Position numbers and translations under genes: made by a program. Below the pieces are notes generated by a model, which did not search any database, was not told the origin of the DNA, and saw only the letters and a list, made by a program, of their open reading frames with translations. A stretch of DNA of 64,000 bases. Origin: Mycolicibacter nonchromogenicus (lineage in GTDB: Bacteria > Actinomycetota > Actinomycetes > Mycobacteriales > Mycobacteriaceae). This document shows positions 16,962 through 24,703 of this stretch, piece after piece; position 1 is the first letter of the stretch; each line of letters opens with the position of its first letter. The stretch covers positions 1 through 64,000 of the forward strand of contig NZ_LQPI01000026.1 of the NCBI RefSeq assembly GCF_002101775.1, given 5' to 3'.

Positions 16962-17990
16962 CTACGGGTTGGCCGACCGGGTCGAAATCCGCTGGGCGAC
17001 TGCACCGTATCGCTCGAAACGCTCCGGGGCACTGAGTGCGTTATACAGGACCAGGCGAGTCGCAACGCCGGCGTACTTGTCGATCAGTTTGTCGGCCAAC
17101 TCATCCCATGTCGATTCGGTGGTGAACGCGGCCAGGTGCTCGTCGGTGATCTGCGCTGCCATTCCAGCGAAATCGCCGGCCTTCTGCCTCTCGCGGATAC
17201 GGGCGGTGGTGCCCTCGAATCCGGCCTCATCCCAGATGAAGGCGTAGTTCGGCGTACTCCCGTAGAAGCTCAAGCTGGCCCGCACGGATTCGCGCTCCTG
17301 GTGCCGCTCTTCATCACTGTCTCCGACGATCGTCATCGCGGGCACGATCACAGCGATCTCCGACGGAGAACGGCCGGCCCTCTCAGCTCCCTCGGTCACC
17401 TTCGGCACCACGTGACGCGCCAGGTAACCGGGCTCGCCGAGCGGGTGAACATGCACACCGTCAGCCACCTCACCGGCCATCCGCAGCATCCACGGATTCA
17501 CCGCTGCCACATCAACCTTGGGGTTGGGCACATCGATGGGGCCTGGACTCCACTGCGGGGTGATGAAATCCAGGTCGTAGAACTCACCGTGATGATCCAG
17601 CTTGCCCGAACGGAAGGCGGCGAAGCACGCCTTGACCGCCAGCACGTAGTCGCGCAGGCGAGGCCCGGGACGCTCGAATGCCACGCCGTAGCGCCGCACC
17701 ACATGAGTACGCACTTGGGTGCCGAGCCCCAGCCGGAACTTGCCGCCGGTGGCCTCCTGCAGCTCCCATGCGGTGGCCGCCGTGACGAAGGGGCTGCGGG
17801 GAAAGGCGACCGCGACACCGGTCGACAGTTCCAGGCCGGGAGCTGACGTGGATGCGATGGCCGCGTTGAGATACGCGGTGCGGCCGGCTTCGGTGAACAG
17901 CATGCCGGAGAAGCCCGCCGCCTGGGTGTTTCGGGCGAGTTCACCTGCCTTCGCCAGTGGTTGCGGCAGGGTCATGAGGTCAACGTGCAT
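16962..17990 (-). CDS. TIGR03617-type F420-dependent LLM oxidoreductase
   Basis: A 342-residue luciferase-like enzyme. It begins MHVDLMTLPQPLAKAGELA, and GFSGMLFTEAGRTAYLNAA (about residues 27-45) is characteristic of the actinobacterial F420 subgroup TIGR03617. VAVAFPRSPFVTA and GKFRLGLGTQVRTHVVRRYG mark the F420-contacting barrel ends. It converges with the membrane protein before it and diverges from the first FKBP gene, whose leaderless start lies only 37 bases away. Substrate unknown. Confidence 0.88.
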   Translation of the reverse strand: MHVDLMTLPQPLAKAGELARNTQAAGFSGMLFTEAGRTAYLNAAIASTSAPGLELSTGVAVAFPRSPFVTAATAWELQEATGGKFRLGLGTQVRTHVVRRYGVAFERPGPRLRDYVLAVKACFAAFRSGKLDHHGEFYDLDFITPQWSPGPIDVPNPKVDVAAVNPWMLRMAGEVADGVHVHPLGEPGYLARHVVPKVTEGAERAGRSPSEIAVIVPAMTIVGDSDEERHQERESVRASLSFYGSTPNYAFIWDEAGFEGTTARIRERQKAGDFAGMAAQITDEHLAAFTTESTWDELADKLIDKYAGVATRLVLYNALSAPERFERYGAVAQRISTRSANP

Positions 17991-18013
17991 CAGCAGAGAC
18001 TACGTGCCGGCTG

Positions 18014-18019
18014 TAGCGT
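18014..18019 (+). promoter_or_regulatory. -10 element TAGCGT, leaderless start of FKBP 1
   Basis: TAGCGT lies exactly seven bases before the GTG at 18027, the spacing expected when transcription begins on the start codon. The same GGCTGTAGCGTGGC block precedes the second FKBP gene. Confidence 0.6.
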
Positions 18020-18026
18020 GGCGGAG

Positions 18027-18581
18027 GTGAAACCCACCCGGATACGTTCCCTCATTGCTGCTGCGGCCAGTCTCGTGGCAATCGCCCTGCCCGTTACGGC
18101 GGCGGGTACGGCGGCCGCCGCCGACACCTGCCCTACGGCCGCACCGGCCGGCGGCGCACCGGAGTGGACCCTGACCGGGGCCACCGGCAGCGTTGCGGTC
18201 ACCGGATCGACCGAGACGGCCGCGCCCCGGATCGACGTGTCGGCGCCGTTCAGCGTGACGTCCACCCAGGTGCACACGTTGCAGGCCGGCAGCGGCCCGG
18301 TGGTGCCGGACACGGCGGAGGTGTCCGTCTGCTACCTGGGCGTCAACGGACGCGACGGGTCGGTGTTCGACAGCAGTTACCAGCGCGGCGCCCCGGTGGA
18401 CTTCCCGCTCGACGGCGTCATTCCAGGCTTCCAGAAGGCGATCGCCGGCCAGACGGTCGGATCGACGGTCGCGGTGGCCGTGACCTCCGCCGACGGCTAC
18501 CCCGACGGCCAGCCCGGCGCCGGCATCCGGGCGGGCGACAGCCTCATCTTCGCGATCAAGATCCTGGGCGCCTCGGGCTGA
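18027..18581 (+). CDS. exported FKBP-type peptidyl-prolyl isomerase
   Basis: A 184-residue protein with a signal peptide (basic start, hydrophobic core, cleavage near AAAADT) and a C-terminal FKBP domain: VSVCYLGVNGRDGSVFDSSY, the GVIPGFQKAIAGQTVGS segment and the AVAVTSADGYPDGQ loop. It catalyses cis-trans isomerisation of prolyl bonds, here outside the cytoplasmic membrane. The mature N-terminal extension has two cysteines (near residues 37 and 110) that could form a disulfide; the lipoprotein paralogue at 19707 keeps both. GTG start chosen from the leaderless promoter. Residues of the FKBP hydrophobic pocket are present, so activity is likely. Confidence 0.9.
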   Translation: MKPTRIRSLIAAAASLVAIALPVTAAGTAAAADTCPTAAPAGGAPEWTLTGATGSVAVTGSTETAAPRIDVSAPFSVTSTQVHTLQAGSGPVVPDTAEVSVCYLGVNGRDGSVFDSSYQRGAPVDFPLDGVIPGFQKAIAGQTVGSTVAVAVTSADGYPDGQPGAGIRAGDSLIFAIKILGASG

Positions 18582-18647
18582 TCCGGCTCGTTTTGCGTTG
18601 TCCGTCAATGGGTTTGGCAATCATTGCCATGGATCGCGCAGATCCGG

Positions 18648-18653
18648 TAGCGT
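18648..18653 (+). promoter_or_regulatory. -10 element TAGCGT, leaderless start of the reductase
   Basis: TAGCGT is seven bases before the ATG at 18661. It is the same hexamer and spacing as in the two flanking FKBP genes, so three consecutive genes share one promoter design. Confidence 0.6.
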
Positions 18654-18660
18654 TCGCTCA

Positions 18661-19674
18661 ATGACTGATCGCAATCGCCGCTTCCTTCTTCGCGAACGCC
18701 CAGCCGGCCGCATCGGCCCCGACACCTTCGAACTCAGCGAGCAGCCCGTGCCGGAGATCGGCGACGGTGAGGCGCTGGTGCGGGTCCAGTGGATCTCACT
18801 GGACCCGACCAACCGGATGTGGATCAACGAGACTCCGTCGTATCTGCCGCCGGTCGGCATCGGCGAGGTCATGCGCGCAGGCGGCCTGGGCGTGGTCGTC
18901 GCATCGAAGAACCCGAATTATCCGGTCGGCCAGACGGTTCAGGGATTGACCGGCTGGCAGGAGTACTTGGTCATCTCCGACACCCAACCGCTGTTCGCCA
19001 TCGACGTCGCCGAGGGGGTCTCGCCCAGCACGTATCTGGGTGCGCTCGGCATGACCGGGCTCACCGCCTGGGTCGGGATCCGTGACATCGGCAAGCCGCA
19101 GCCGGGTGAGACCGTCGTCGTCTCGGCGGCGGCCGGCGCGGTCGGTTCGGTCGCCGGTCAGCTGGCCAAGGCCGCCGGCGCACGGGTTGTCGGAATCGCC
19201 GGCGGACCGGAGAAATGCGCACTGGTCACCGATCAACTCGGTTTCGACGCAGCGGTGGACTACCGCGCCGATGACTGGGCCCAACAGCTCGCCGCCGCGA
19301 CGCCCGACGGCATCGACGTCGACTTCGAAAATGTCGGCGGCGACATCATGGATGCGGTGTTTGCGCGGATCAATGTCGGCGCGCGGATCGCGCTCTGCGG
19401 TCTGATCTCCGGTTACAACGCGACCAATCCCCCGCCCGGGCCGCGCGCGTTCGGCAACCTGCTGATCCAGCGCGCCCACCTGCAGGGCTTCATCGTGCTC
19501 GACCACTTCCAGAAGGCCCGGGAAGCCGCCGCCGAGATCGGCGGACTGATCGCCGCAGGCAAGCTCACCCCGCTCGAGACCGTCGTCGAGGGCTTCGAGC
19601 AGCTGCCGACCGCGATCAACATGCTGTTCGACGGAAAGAACGTCGGCAAGCTCGTGGTGAAGATCTCCGAATAA
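18661..19674 (+). CDS. zinc-independent MDR NADP-dependent oxidoreductase (CurA/LTB4DH-like)
   Basis: Medium-chain reductase of 337 residues. Seen: SLDPTNRMWIN (about residues 46-56), the GMTGLTAWVGIRDIGKPQPGET hinge, the nucleotide motif AAAGAVGSVAGQLAKAAGARVVG (about 157-179), and the CGLISGYN strand. There are no zinc-binding cysteines. The closest families reduce alpha,beta-unsaturated carbonyls such as curcumin or 15-oxo-prostaglandins with NADPH, probably as detoxification. An upstream in-frame start at 18598 is rejected because the -10 element is between it and 18661. It lies between two FKBP paralogues. Confidence 0.9.
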   Translation: MTDRNRRFLLRERPAGRIGPDTFELSEQPVPEIGDGEALVRVQWISLDPTNRMWINETPSYLPPVGIGEVMRAGGLGVVVASKNPNYPVGQTVQGLTGWQEYLVISDTQPLFAIDVAEGVSPSTYLGALGMTGLTAWVGIRDIGKPQPGETVVVSAAAGAVGSVAGQLAKAAGARVVGIAGGPEKCALVTDQLGFDAAVDYRADDWAQQLAAATPDGIDVDFENVGGDIMDAVFARINVGARIALCGLISGYNATNPPPGPRAFGNLLIQRAHLQGFIVLDHFQKAREAAAEIGGLIAAGKLTPLETVVEGFEQLPTAINMLFDGKNVGKLVVKISE

Positions 19675-19693
19675 CCCGGCCCGGCCCGGGCTG

Positions 19694-19699
19694 TAGCGT
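19694..19699 (+). promoter_or_regulatory. -10 element TAGCGT, leaderless start of FKBP 2
   Basis: TAGCGT is seven bases before the GTG at 19707. The sequence around it, GGCTGTAGCGTGGC, is the same as before the first FKBP gene, which fixes the start choice in both. Confidence 0.6.
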
Positions 19700-19706
19700 G
19701 GCCAAC

Positions 19707-20321
19707 GTGAATTCGCGTATGCCTCGATTCGTCGTACTCACCGCCGGTGTCGCCGCGTTGGCGGCGGCGCTGGCCGGTTGTGGCGGTTCGGACACCGCCG
19801 CGTCGTCGAAGACGTCCTCGGTCACCGACCTGTTCATCCCACCGCGCGGCGACACCGTCACCGCCTGCCCGGCCACGCCACCGACCGAGGGCGTCGCAGC
19901 CGACTTGACGCTCAAGGGTGCCTCCGGCAGCGCCGCGGTGACCGGCTCCACTGACTCGGCCGCACCGAGCGTCGTGGTGAACGGGCCGTTCACAGTGGCC
20001 AAGACCGAAGTGCACACGTTGCACGCCGGGGACGGCCGTGTCGTCGGGGACCATGCGACGGTCTCGGTCTGCTACATGGGCGTCAATGGGCGTGACGGGT
20101 CGGTGTTCGACAGCAGCTACGAACGCGGCAGGCCGGTCGACTTCGGTTTGGACCGCGTGGTCCCGGGATTCCAGAAGGCCATTGCGGGTCAGAAGATCGG
20201 GTCGACGGTGGCCGTCGCGATGGTGCCCGCCGACGGCTACCCCGAGGGCCAGCCGGCAGCCGGCATCCTGCCGGGCGACACGCTCGTCTTCGTGATCAAG
20301 ATCCTCAACGCCTCACGCTGA
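19707..20321 (+). CDS. FKBP-type peptidyl-prolyl isomerase, lipoprotein
   Basis: A 204-residue paralogue of the protein at 18027. Its signal sequence ends in the lipobox LAGC (Cys near residue 27), followed by a Ser/Thr-rich linker, so it should be lipid-anchored on the outer face of the membrane. The FKBP domain repeats VSVCYMGVNGRDGSVFDSSY, VVPGFQKAIAGQKIGS and the ADGYPEGQ loop almost unchanged. The two copies and their promoters arose by duplication around the reductase gene; one became soluble and the other anchored. Both probably assist folding of exported proteins. Confidence 0.92.
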   Translation: MNSRMPRFVVLTAGVAALAAALAGCGGSDTAASSKTSSVTDLFIPPRGDTVTACPATPPTEGVAADLTLKGASGSAAVTGSTDSAAPSVVVNGPFTVAKTEVHTLHAGDGRVVGDHATVSVCYMGVNGRDGSVFDSSYERGRPVDFGLDRVVPGFQKAIAGQKIGSTVAVAMVPADGYPEGQPAAGILPGDTLVFVIKILNASR

Positions 20322-20333
20322 GCCGGGGCCGCC

Positions 20334-20699
20334 ATGGAATCGAGCCGGGTGGATCGGTGGCTGTGGGCGGTGCGGATCACCAAGACCCGGCCGGATGCCG
20401 CTGCGGCGTGCCGCGGTGGTCACGTGCGGGTGAACAACCGGCCGGCCAAGCCGGCGACAGCCGTCTCCCCCGGTGACGTGGTCAGTGCCCTGGTGGGTGA
20501 TCGAACCCGCATCGTCGAGGTGCTGCGGGTCATTCAGAAGCGGGTCGGCGCGGCCGACGCGGTGACCTGCTATCTGGATCGGACACCGCCGCCCCCGCCG
20601 GCTTCGGCCACGGCGGTGGCCACCCGTGATCGTGGCGCCGGACGGCCGACCAAGCGGGATCGACGGGCGCTGGACAAGTGGCGGGCCCAACAGCGCTGA
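20334..20699 (+). CDS. S4-domain RNA-binding protein (Hsp15-like)
   Basis: A 121-residue protein with an N-terminal S4 domain, RVDRWLWAVRITKTRPDAAAA (from residue 5), then GGHVRVNNRPAKPATAVSPGD, the standard S4 loop that binds RNA. It corresponds to Hsp15/HslR, which rescues stalled 50S subunits carrying nascent chains. The C-terminal tail is basic with a Pro run (residues 83-88) and RRALDKW. It follows the FKBP lipoprotein after 12 bases and may be co-transcribed. Confidence 0.88.
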   Translation: MESSRVDRWLWAVRITKTRPDAAAACRGGHVRVNNRPAKPATAVSPGDVVSALVGDRTRIVEVLRVIQKRVGAADAVTCYLDRTPPPPPASATAVATRDRGAGRPTKRDRRALDKWRAQQR

Positions 20700-20703
20700 G
20701 GGA

Positions 20704-21558
20704 TCACTGCGGGTGCGCGGCCAGATACTGCTCCACCGGGATCCGAGTAGTCGAGACATAGCCGATCGGCAGCAGCAGATCGCCGGCGGTGGTGCGGTAA
20801 TAGGTGTCCCACCGGTAGTAGCTGGCGAACCCGGCCGGGTCGCCGCCCATGACCGCGGCATAGTCGTTGACCGCCCGCACGTAGTGGTCAGAGTGGTTGT
20901 AACCCCAGATCGCCTTGTCGCGATTGGTGGCAAAACCGTTGGCGGCCAACAGGCGACCGGCGGCCATGATGGAGTCGTGCGGCGAGTGGATGTCGCCGCC
21001 GTTGCCGTAGGCCGCGAATGTCGACGGCAGGAACTGCATCGGCCCCTGGGCGGCGTCATCGCTGACCCCGTTGATGCGGCCGAAGCCGGTCTCGACGAAG
21101 TTGATGGCCGCCAGGTAGTTCCACGGCACTCCGGAGGCCGCCTCGGCTGCCCGGTAGCTGGCCAGCAACTCGTTCGCCGGAACCGGCGGGACCACCCGCC
21201 AGGGCGGCATGGTGTCCTTCGGGTCGGTGAGCGCCATCAGTTGCCGGCGGGCGTCGATGTTGCGGTCGTAGACGGCCAGCAGCGCCGCCGGGATCTGCGG
21301 GCGGGCGATCGCGTCCCACTCGGGGTGTGCGCCGAGGGTGCGGTAGGCGACCTGCTGGCGGCGCGCTGCGGCGGCCAGCACCTGCTCGGGCGACGCCGTA
21401 TTGCGCAGGGCCTGATCGGCTGCGACCAGGTCGGCAGCTATCGCCGCCGGATCCACTCCCGGTGCCGCGCCGGCGGGGAGCGCCGCCGTCACCGCGCAGC
21501 CGATCGTGACAATCAGGGAGGCGACCACGCGCCACAACCGAACAGCCATGCCGTTCAT
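20704..21558 (-). CDS. exported lytic murein transglycosylase
   Basis: A 284-residue protein with an N-terminal signal peptide (hydrophobic residues 10-30, cleavage near PAGAA) and an SLT-type catalytic domain. NFVETGFGRINGV (about residues 153-165) holds the catalytic Glu in the E-T/S-G-F-G signature, and AAQGPMQFLPSTFAAYG is the following sugar-binding segment; NGFATNRDKAIWGYNHSDHYV closes the lobe. It cleaves the MurNAc-GlcNAc bond of peptidoglycan with formation of a 1,6-anhydro end. Its start faces the KstD-like gene across a 180-base region containing a KstR-like box. Confidence 0.9.
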   Translation of the reverse strand: MNGMAVRLWRVVASLIVTIGCAVTAALPAGAAPGVDPAAIAADLVAADQALRNTASPEQVLAAAARRQQVAYRTLGAHPEWDAIARPQIPAALLAVYDRNIDARRQLMALTDPKDTMPPWRVVPPVPANELLASYRAAEAASGVPWNYLAAINFVETGFGRINGVSDDAAQGPMQFLPSTFAAYGNGGDIHSPHDSIMAAGRLLAANGFATNRDKAIWGYNHSDHYVRAVNDYAAVMGGDPAGFASYYRWDTYYRTTAGDLLLPIGYVSTTRIPVEQYLAAHPQ

Positions 21559-21619
21559 CTTCGCCCCTGCGGCGTCGTGAACCGTGCAGCGCGGCCGATC
21601 GGAGCGTCCACGGGCTGCC

Positions 21620-21633
21620 TAGAACACGTTTCG
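21620..21633. promoter_or_regulatory. KstR-like operator, 13 of 14 match
   Basis: TAGAACACGTTTCG matches the KstR operator pattern TNNAACNNGTTNNA except at the last base. KstR is the TetR-type repressor of cholesterol catabolism in mycobacteria. The box lies about 120 bases before the KstD-like flavoprotein and 62 bases before the divergent transglycosylase; control of the flavoprotein is the likelier reading. Confidence 0.55.
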
Positions 21634-21740
21634 CTTTGCTTGACCGTTGCGCCAATCACCGCTGGTCATCTGCGCAAGGTGCAGTACTAGCGACTGTTAG
21701 ATTGATGGCCGTCAAAGCTGACGTACTCAAGGGAGAGCGC

Positions 21741-23336
21741 ATGACCACCACCAGCGTGACGACCGACGTCGTCATCGTCGGCTACGGCGCGGCCGGTACC
21801 TCTGCCGCGATCACCGCCCGCGAACTGGGCGCCGAGGTCATCGCCGTGGACCGGGCCAACGGCGGCGGTGCCACCGCGATCTCCGGGGGCATCATCTACG
21901 CCGGTGGGGGGACATCGGTTCAGCGAGAAGCCGGCGTGCACGACACCGCCGAGCAGATGCTGGACTACCTGCGCCTAGAGGTCGGCGACGCGGTCCGGCC
22001 CGAAACACTGCAACGATTCGTCGACGGCAGTCCGGAGATGATCGACTGGCTGCAGGCGCACGGCGTGCCGTTCAACGCCGGACTGTGCCCCTACAAGACG
22101 TCGTTTCCCAACAATCGCTACTACCTGTACCACTCGGGCAGTGAGAACGCCGGGGCATTCCGCGCCCACACCCCGCCGGTGCAGCGCGGGCACCGCGCCT
22201 ACGGCAAAGGCACATCAGGCAAGCAGATCTATGCGCCACTGGCCGAATCGGCCCGCAGGCTCGGTGTGGACTTCCGCCCGCACACCACCGTCACCGAGCT
22301 CCTGCAGGATTCGTCGGGCCGGGTGATCGGCGTGCGGGCCACCACCATGGGCCAGGCACCCCGCCGTATCCAGCGCCGCTACGCCCGCCTGGCGTCGCTG
22401 TCCTGCAAACCCGGTGTCTACTACCCGCCGCTGCGCGCCGCGATGGACCGGCGATTGGAGAAGCTGCAGCAGCGCTACGGCCAGACCACCGAGATCATCG
22501 CGCGGCGCGGGGTGATCATCTGCGCCGGCGGCTTCATCGCCAACACGCAGTGGCGCAAGCGTTATGCGCCGGAGTTCAACGGTGGGCTGCCCCTGGGCAC
22601 CAGCGGCGATGACGGCAGCGGCATCGCGCTGGCGCAGAGTGTCGGCGCGGTGACCGATCGGATGGACAACGTCTCGGTGTGGAAGTTCATCACGCCCCCC
22701 AGCGCATTCATCTCCGCGATCATCGTCGACGCCGACGGACGGCGGGTGATCGACGAGTCGCGCTACGGCGCCGCGGTCGGACAGGCGATGGTGAAAAACC
22801 ATGGCAGCCGGGGCTGGATCCTGGCCGATGCTCGCCTGATGGCCGAGGCCCGACGCCAGCTGCTCACTCAGACGCTGTGGTTCCAACGCGCCCAGGGTGC
22901 CGCACTGATGTTCGGCGCCGCGGTGCGCGGTGCCACGATCGCCGAAGTGGCCCGGGCCGCCGGTATCGATGCCGAAGGTCTGCAGGCCACCGTCGCCGCG
23001 CACAACGAGGCGATCGATGCCGGGGCCCCCGACCCGGCCGGTAAGCCCGCCGACTTCTGCCGGCGTATCGATCACGGCCCGTTCACCCTGTTGGATATCT
23101 CGGTGCGGCCCAACGTCTTACTGCCCACGCCGATGCTCACCCTGGGCGGAGTGCGGGTCAGCGAGGACACCGGTGCGGTGACCGATTCCGATGGCAATCC
23201 GATTCCGGGGCTCTACAGCGCGGGCCGCACCGCCATCGGCATCGCCTCCAACTCCTATGTGAGCGGCCTGTCGATCGCCGACTGCGTGTTCGCGGGTCGC
23301 CGCGCGGGCGCCAGCGCGGCCGCTCAGCCAAGCTAG
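21741..23336 (+). CDS. FAD-binding dehydrogenase, KstD/fumarate reductase-like
   Basis: A 531-residue flavoprotein. Seen: the FAD motif VVIVGYGAAGTSAAITA (about residues 9-25), GGGATAISGGIIYAGGG, GVIICAGGFIANTQWRKRY near residue 255, and the C-terminal GLYSAGRTAIGIASNSYVSG typical of 3-ketosteroid-1-dehydrogenase and fumarate reductase relatives. It probably dehydrogenates or reduces a C-C bond of a steroid-like substrate. The KstR-like box upstream supports a link with sterol breakdown, but the catalytic Tyr set of true KstD enzymes cannot be confirmed by eye. Start at 21741 with AGGGAG about six bases upstream; a longer in-frame start at 21636 is less likely. Confidence 0.88.
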   Translation: MTTTSVTTDVVIVGYGAAGTSAAITARELGAEVIAVDRANGGGATAISGGIIYAGGGTSVQREAGVHDTAEQMLDYLRLEVGDAVRPETLQRFVDGSPEMIDWLQAHGVPFNAGLCPYKTSFPNNRYYLYHSGSENAGAFRAHTPPVQRGHRAYGKGTSGKQIYAPLAESARRLGVDFRPHTTVTELLQDSSGRVIGVRATTMGQAPRRIQRRYARLASLSCKPGVYYPPLRAAMDRRLEKLQQRYGQTTEIIARRGVIICAGGFIANTQWRKRYAPEFNGGLPLGTSGDDGSGIALAQSVGAVTDRMDNVSVWKFITPPSAFISAIIVDADGRRVIDESRYGAAVGQAMVKNHGSRGWILADARLMAEARRQLLTQTLWFQRAQGAALMFGAAVRGATIAEVARAAGIDAEGLQATVAAHNEAIDAGAPDPAGKPADFCRRIDHGPFTLLDISVRPNVLLPTPMLTLGGVRVSEDTGAVTDSDGNPIPGLYSAGRTAIGIASNSYVSGLSIADCVFAGRRAGASAAAQPS

Positions 23337-24682
23337 TCGGCGAGCCCCGCCGCTGACGCGACGATCCAGGCCAACTCCGGATAGAAAATGTCGCTGTGCG
23401 CGCCTGACGGCGGACGACCCTTAGTCACAATCGCCGATGAATCCACGTTGAGGATGGCGCCCTTGACGAAGGAATACTTGGTCGTCACCGCCCCGATGGG
23501 CTCGGTCGGCGACTGGTAGGCGCCCAGCGAACCGATTGCGCGCCAACGGCCCAGCGGGTCACTGCCGATGCCGGCACTGTCGTCGCCGGCAGCGGCCGAA
23601 GCCAGCGGGTACATCACACCCAGGGCCATGTCATGGCTGGAGTAGCAGACGGTCAGCGGTCCGTCTACGCGGGACAGCCGACCGGCCAGGGCGCCACTCG
23701 GGTGCGGGGAGGAGAACGGGAGTTCATCCAGAAAGGCGAACCGGGAGAAGGCGCCCTGAAGTAGCGTGACCGACTTGACCGGTGAGGGCGTGGTGGTTGG
23801 TCCGCCGGCGAGCGCAAACGACACCACCCGGGCGCCGAAACTATGGCCCACCAGATGAATTCGCAGACTGGGGAACTTGGAGTTGATGCGTGTGAGCAGT
23901 GGGCCGAGTCCCTGTTGCCCGATGACCCCGGCTCGGTTTTTCATCTGCCAGTAGGTGAGCTGACGCAGCGCCTGTTTAGCGCCGTGCCAGAGCTTCGCAA
24001 GCTTGCTGCCAAGCCCGGCGCCGCCGCCCCCACCGCCACCGCTGAGGTCGACGCCTTCCTCGGTCAGCGCGTCGGCGAAGCTCTCGAAGATGTCGTCGGC
24101 GCGCTTATCGTCGTCGAGCATGCCGGGCCGGCCGGGGTCGGCGGTCTCGGCTTCGCCATCGTCGAACCCTGCGCGTACCTTGTCGCTGAATGCCCGCATG
24201 ACCGTCAACATGTCGTCACGTTTCGCCTGGTCCGGAGGGATTGCCAGCATTGCGGTGAGTTGCTTCAGCTCGGCAGCCCCCGTGGGAAACAGTTCGATGA
24301 GGTCTCGCAACTGCTGCGGGCTCAGAGTCGGGTCGGCATCGAAGGACGGGGCGGTCTCATCCAACGAGGCGCCACCGGACGCGCCGCCGGGTGTGGGGTC
24401 GAAGTCCGGGATGGGTTCGTCGCGCCACATCGCCGACGGCCAGCGGATTCCCAGGAAGCCGATGGTGCGGCCTGGGCCGAGTTGCTCATTGAGCAAGGCG
24501 AACCATCGGTGGTAGAGCGAGGCGGCTGTGGCCTCGTCGTTGTTCCAGCCGTGGCTGAAGATCACCAGGTCAGCGACGTCGGCGGCCTCGAGTTGCTTCA
24601 GGAATCGCTCTTCTTCATCCGGGAGGGAGTCTCCCTGGGCGTCGAATGTCAGCGCCCAGGGTGCGGTGGTGGCTGCGGTCAT
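23333..24682 (-). CDS. cytosolic alpha/beta hydrolase, partner of a subtilase
   Basis: Not a named family to me. A 449-residue protein without signal peptide. FSHGWNND (residues 42-49) looks like an oxyanion-hole strand, FLGIRWPSAMW a following strand, and HLVGHSFGARVV carries the nucleophile elbow with Ser281. A long acidic insert (about residues 90-210) and a Gly run (214-220) separate the two. A late SGAHSDIFYPELAW could supply the His. It begins 21 bases after the stop of the S8 peptidase gene and shares its strand, so the pair forms an operon. Probably a lipase-like or esterase-like effector; substrate unknown. Confidence 0.8.
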   Translation of the reverse strand: MTAATTAPWALTFDAQGDSLPDEEERFLKQLEAADVADLVIFSHGWNNDEATAASLYHRWFALLNEQLGPGRTIGFLGIRWPSAMWRDEPIPDFDPTPGGASGGASLDETAPSFDADPTLSPQQLRDLIELFPTGAAELKQLTAMLAIPPDQAKRDDMLTVMRAFSDKVRAGFDDGEAETADPGRPGMLDDDKRADDIFESFADALTEEGVDLSGGGGGGGAGLGSKLAKLWHGAKQALRQLTYWQMKNRAGVIGQQGLGPLLTRINSKFPSLRIHLVGHSFGARVVSFALAGGPTTTPSPVKSVTLLQGAFSRFAFLDELPFSSPHPSGALAGRLSRVDGPLTVCYSSHDMALGVMYPLASAAAGDDSAGIGSDPLGRWRAIGSLGAYQSPTEPIGAVTTKYSFVKGAILNVDSSAIVTKGRPPSGAHSDIFYPELAWIVASAAGLAD

Positions 24683-24703
24683 GGCGCTTCCCCTTCACTG
24701 AAG

